5,305 nucleotides of DNA, taken from the NCBI GenBank assembly GCA_016210295.1, contig JACQUM010000147.1, forward strand, positions 1 to 5,305, in the 5' to 3' direction. Of the stretch, positions 4,884-5,305 are shown in pieces. The notes beneath the pieces were generated by a model. It was given only the letters and a program-made list of their open reading frames with translations, searched no databases and had not been told where the DNA came from. Position 1 is the first letter of the stretch, and the number at the start of each line of letters is the position of its first letter. The stretch comes from Chloroflexota bacterium. GTDB taxonomy: Bacteria; Chloroflexota; Dehalococcoidia; UBA6926; JACQUM01. The translations under genes and the position numbers were made by a program.

Positions 4884-4916
4884 GGGAAGCAAGGTTCTGA
4901 TCGCGGCTCGTGAAGA

Positions 4917-5305
4917 GGTCAAGCTACTAAGGGCACGCGGTGGATGCCTTGGCACCAGGAGCCGAAGAAGGGCGTAGCATGGCTGCGAAAAGCCTCGGCG
5001 AGCTGCCTAGCAAGCTTAACCGAGGACTCCCGAATGGGGAAACCCATCTCGCTTCATAGCGGGATACCCCCGGCCGAACACATAGGCCGGGAGGAGGCAA
5101 GCGGGGGAACTGAAACATCTAAGTACCCCGAGGAAAAGAGACTATTCCCTCAGTAGCGGCGAGCGAAGGGGGAGAAGCCTAAACCGGGGCCGACTTAGTG
5201 GTCGGCGGACCTATGGGGCCCCGGTGTTGTAGGACCCGATTGTGGGCCCCGCCGGGCTCGCAGGGAGTTACAAACCGCTCTCCTAGCCGAAGGTCCCTGG
5301 AAAGG
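4917..5305 (+). rRNA. rrl: 23S ribosomal RNA, 5' part, runs off the window
   Basis: The 5' end aligns with the start of bacterial 23S rRNA: GGTCAAGCTACTAAGG here against GGTTAAGCGACTAAGC in E. coli. Universal blocks of the 5.8S-like region and domain I follow: CGGTGGATGCCTTGGCA (4938-4954), GAACTGAAACATCTAAGTAC (5107-5126), GAGGAAAAGA (5130-5139) and CAGTAGCGGCGAGCGAAG (5151-5168). About 389 nt of an expected ~2,900 nt are present. There is no 16S gene or tRNA between it and the aminotransferase gene, so this copy is not part of a standard 16S-23S operon. The exact mature 5' end is uncertain by a few bases. Confidence 0.95.

Noticed and set aside
4927..5156. Open frames of 63 and 70 codons inside the last part of the window
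   Set aside because: They lie within the conserved 5' region of 23S rRNA and are not expected to be translated.
1..5305. A CRISPR array, prophage, transposase or defence system
   Set aside because: No regularly spaced repeats, integrase, transposase or nuclease-effector genes are seen; the repeats present are short hairpins.

Overview
This is a G+C-rich bacterial chromosomal window with compact genes, short intergenic gaps full of hairpins, and the first ~390 nt of a 23S rRNA gene at the right end. The most likely host is a member of the Chloroflexota, perhaps Dehalococcoidia. That rests on a 23S gene carrying its own promoter with no 16S before it, a small solitary HicB-like protein, CTAYAAT-type -10 boxes and GC-rich hairpin repeats. 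It is an inference of moderate to low confidence; a search with the 23S fragment would settle it.

Left part (1-1286): a small four-helix membrane protein of unknown function is followed 15 nt later by a broken alpha/beta-hydrolase gene. The hydrolase keeps its N-terminal strand with the HGGG oxyanion motif and its C-terminal Asp/His region. The middle, including the nucleophile serine, is missing, and the two ends lie in different frames. A visibly less G+C-rich stretch follows, holding a nested hairpin and one doubtful minus-strand ORF.

Middle part (1287-3393): a compact calcineurin-like metallophosphoesterase on the minus strand is divergent from a GT2 glycosyltransferase of the polyprenyl/dolichyl-phosphate glucosyltransferase type, which looks leaderless. 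The glycosyltransferase converges on a 55-residue HicB-like protein at 3031-3198 (minus), which has no HicA partner here. The 104 bp between the two stop codons is mostly three perfect stem-loops in tandem.

Right part (3394-5305): a PLP-dependent aminotransferase of the 2-aminoadipate/MocR-like class I/II group is followed by a ~230 nt noncoding stretch. Then come a strong sigma70-type promoter (TTGACA, 16 bp, TATACT), a leader with a terminator-shaped hairpin and a boxA-like element, and the 5' end of 23S rRNA.

The genes do not form one pathway. The glycosyltransferase points to envelope or glycolipid synthesis, the aminotransferase to amino-acid metabolism, and the phosphoesterase is generic. 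I see no phage, transposase, CRISPR array or defence island. The points most worth a second look are the 23S control region, the triple-hairpin cassette with the adjoining shortened hicB, and the internally deleted hydrolase.
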